Assembly (NCBI GenBank): GCA_002733945.2
Contig: NVXO02000005.1
Location: forward strand, 163,482 to 168,904
Direction: 5' to 3'
DNA from: Sulfurimonas sp.
GTDB lineage: Bacteria > Campylobacterota > Campylobacteria > Campylobacterales > Sulfurimonadaceae
Length of the DNA: 5,423 nucleotides
The notes under the pieces were generated by a model. The model searched no databases. It saw only the letters and a list, made by a program, of their open reading frames with translations, and had not been told where the DNA came from. The position numbers were made by a program, and so were the translations under genes. Shown here piece by piece: positions 4,793-5,423 of the stretch (its first letter is position 1; every line of letters begins with the position of its first letter).

Positions 4793-5423
4793 ATCTTAAA
4801 ACCATGCTTGGAAAGTAAGTATGAAGTGTTATAGCAGTAGATGCTGAGAGTTTTTTTATAAACTTATCAAACTTGTCTTCTTTGTTCCAGATAGGCTCTT
4901 TAACTCCGCTAAGTTCTACTACCCTTTTTTTTGCATCAAAGCCAACACCAAGAGAATCTACTAAACCCACTTTCATCGCTTGTTTAGCTGTAAAAATATG
5001 AGCATTTGCATAAAAATCACGTTTTTTAAGGTCTAGACCCCTTGCATCTGCAACATCTGCTGTAAACATATCATAAGTCCCTTGTATAACTTTATTTAAC
5101 TCATTTACTTCATAATCGGACCAGGGTCTATCTGTTGTTCCTAGTTCTTTATATTTACCGGCATGAACACCCTGTGTTTTTATACCAATTTTTTGCATAA
5201 CTTCGCTTAAATCAGCACCTTTCATTATGACACCGATACTTCCAACCATACTTCCTGGATTTGCGATGATTTCATCTGCCCAGATACTAGCATAGTAAGA
5301 CCCACTAGCTAGAGTTCCTTTCGCATATGCCACAACTGGTTTTTTAGCTTTTAAACGTTTTATAGCATAAGCGATTTCTATAGAAGGAGCAACTGCTCCA
5401 CCGGGGGAGTTTACACTTATAAG
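4791..5423 (-). CDS. sppA: Signal peptide peptidase SppA, C-terminal part (partial)
   Basis: This is the last 210 residues of an SppA-type membrane-bound serine protease (S49 family), which degrades signal peptides left in the membrane after secretion. The frame is open to the window edge and begins ISVNSPGGAVAPS, the family's strand and glycine-rich loop, so the N-terminal membrane anchor lies outside. A GTG at 5333 is an internal Val codon. The nucleophile is the Ser of TLASGSYYAS (codon 5304-5306) and the general base is the Lys of GKYKELG (codon 5148-5150). They are 52 residues apart, exactly as recalled for Bacillus subtilis SppA (Ser147, Lys199), which indicates the short, single-domain form and an active enzyme. 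Also typical are ADEIIANPGSMVGSIGVI, the TTDRPW...NELNKVIQGTYDMF helix, FTAKQAMKVGLVDSLG and a hydrophilic to amphipathic tail. The usual second Gly after the catalytic Ser is Ser here. The gene converges on the + strand operon. Confidence 0.94.
   Translation of the reverse strand, partial: LISVNSPGGAVAPSIEIAYAIKRLKAKKPVVAYAKGTLASGSYYASIWADEIIANPGSMVGSIGVIMKGADLSEVMQKIGIKTQGVHAGKYKELGTTDRPWSDYEVNELNKVIQGTYDMFTADVADARGLDLKKRDFYANAHIFTAKQAMKVGLVDSLGVGFDAKKRVVELSGVKEPIWNKEDKFDKFIKKLSASTAITLHTYFPSMVLR

Noticed and set aside
5331..5333. GTG on the - strand as the start of sppA
   Set aside because: The frame continues upstream to the window edge with clear SppA sequence (NSPGG loop), so this is an internal valine.
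1..5423. Mobile element, CRISPR array, toxin-antitoxin or defence genes
   Set aside because: I saw no transposase or integrase, no spaced direct repeats and no unexplained gap; all coding space is taken by housekeeping genes and the FmdE-like protein.

Overview
The window looks like an ordinary chromosomal segment of a low-GC member of the Campylobacterota (Epsilonproteobacteria), most likely close to Sulfurimonas. This rests on the AT-rich sequence, the tight gene packing, the character of the RibD and UbiE proteins, and the gene order infB-rbfA-rimP-ribD-ubiE-xseA. The genus assignment is inference from memory of such genomes, not a search.

Layout. Bases 1-4780 hold seven genes on the + strand with almost no space between them: the 3' end of infB (IF-2), rbfA, rimP, ribD, ubiE, xseA and a 200-residue protein resembling the FmdE family. 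The junctions are a 5-base gap, a 1-base stop/start overlap, an 11-base gap, direct abutment, an 8-base gap and a 4-base ATGA overlap. No gap leaves room for an obvious internal promoter, so all seven genes are probably read from a promoter upstream of the window. The last gene, on the - strand from 5423 down to 4791, is the C-terminal two thirds of an SppA-type signal peptide peptidase. It converges on the + strand operon. The 10-base gap between the two stop codons lies wholly inside a perfect 11-bp inverted repeat that probably ends transcription or protects the 3' ends.

How the genes fit together. The first three serve translation: IF-2 in initiation, RbfA and RimP in 30S subunit maturation. 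The next two make redox cofactors: RibD for riboflavin (flavins), UbiE/MenG for the final methylation of menaquinone. XseA is the catalytic subunit of exonuclease VII. The FmdE-like protein has no assigned role. It looks like a growth-linked housekeeping operon rather than a mobile or defence island.

I found no mobile element, CRISPR array, tRNA or rRNA, and no stretch over 300 bases without a gene. The points most worth a second look are a 23-bp near-perfect palindrome at the start of rbfA that can fold into a longer bulged hairpin, the hairpin between the convergent genes, the uncharacterised FmdE-like protein translationally coupled to xseA, a roughly 27-residue insertion in the RibD deaminase domain, and a 22-23-residue repeat in XseA.
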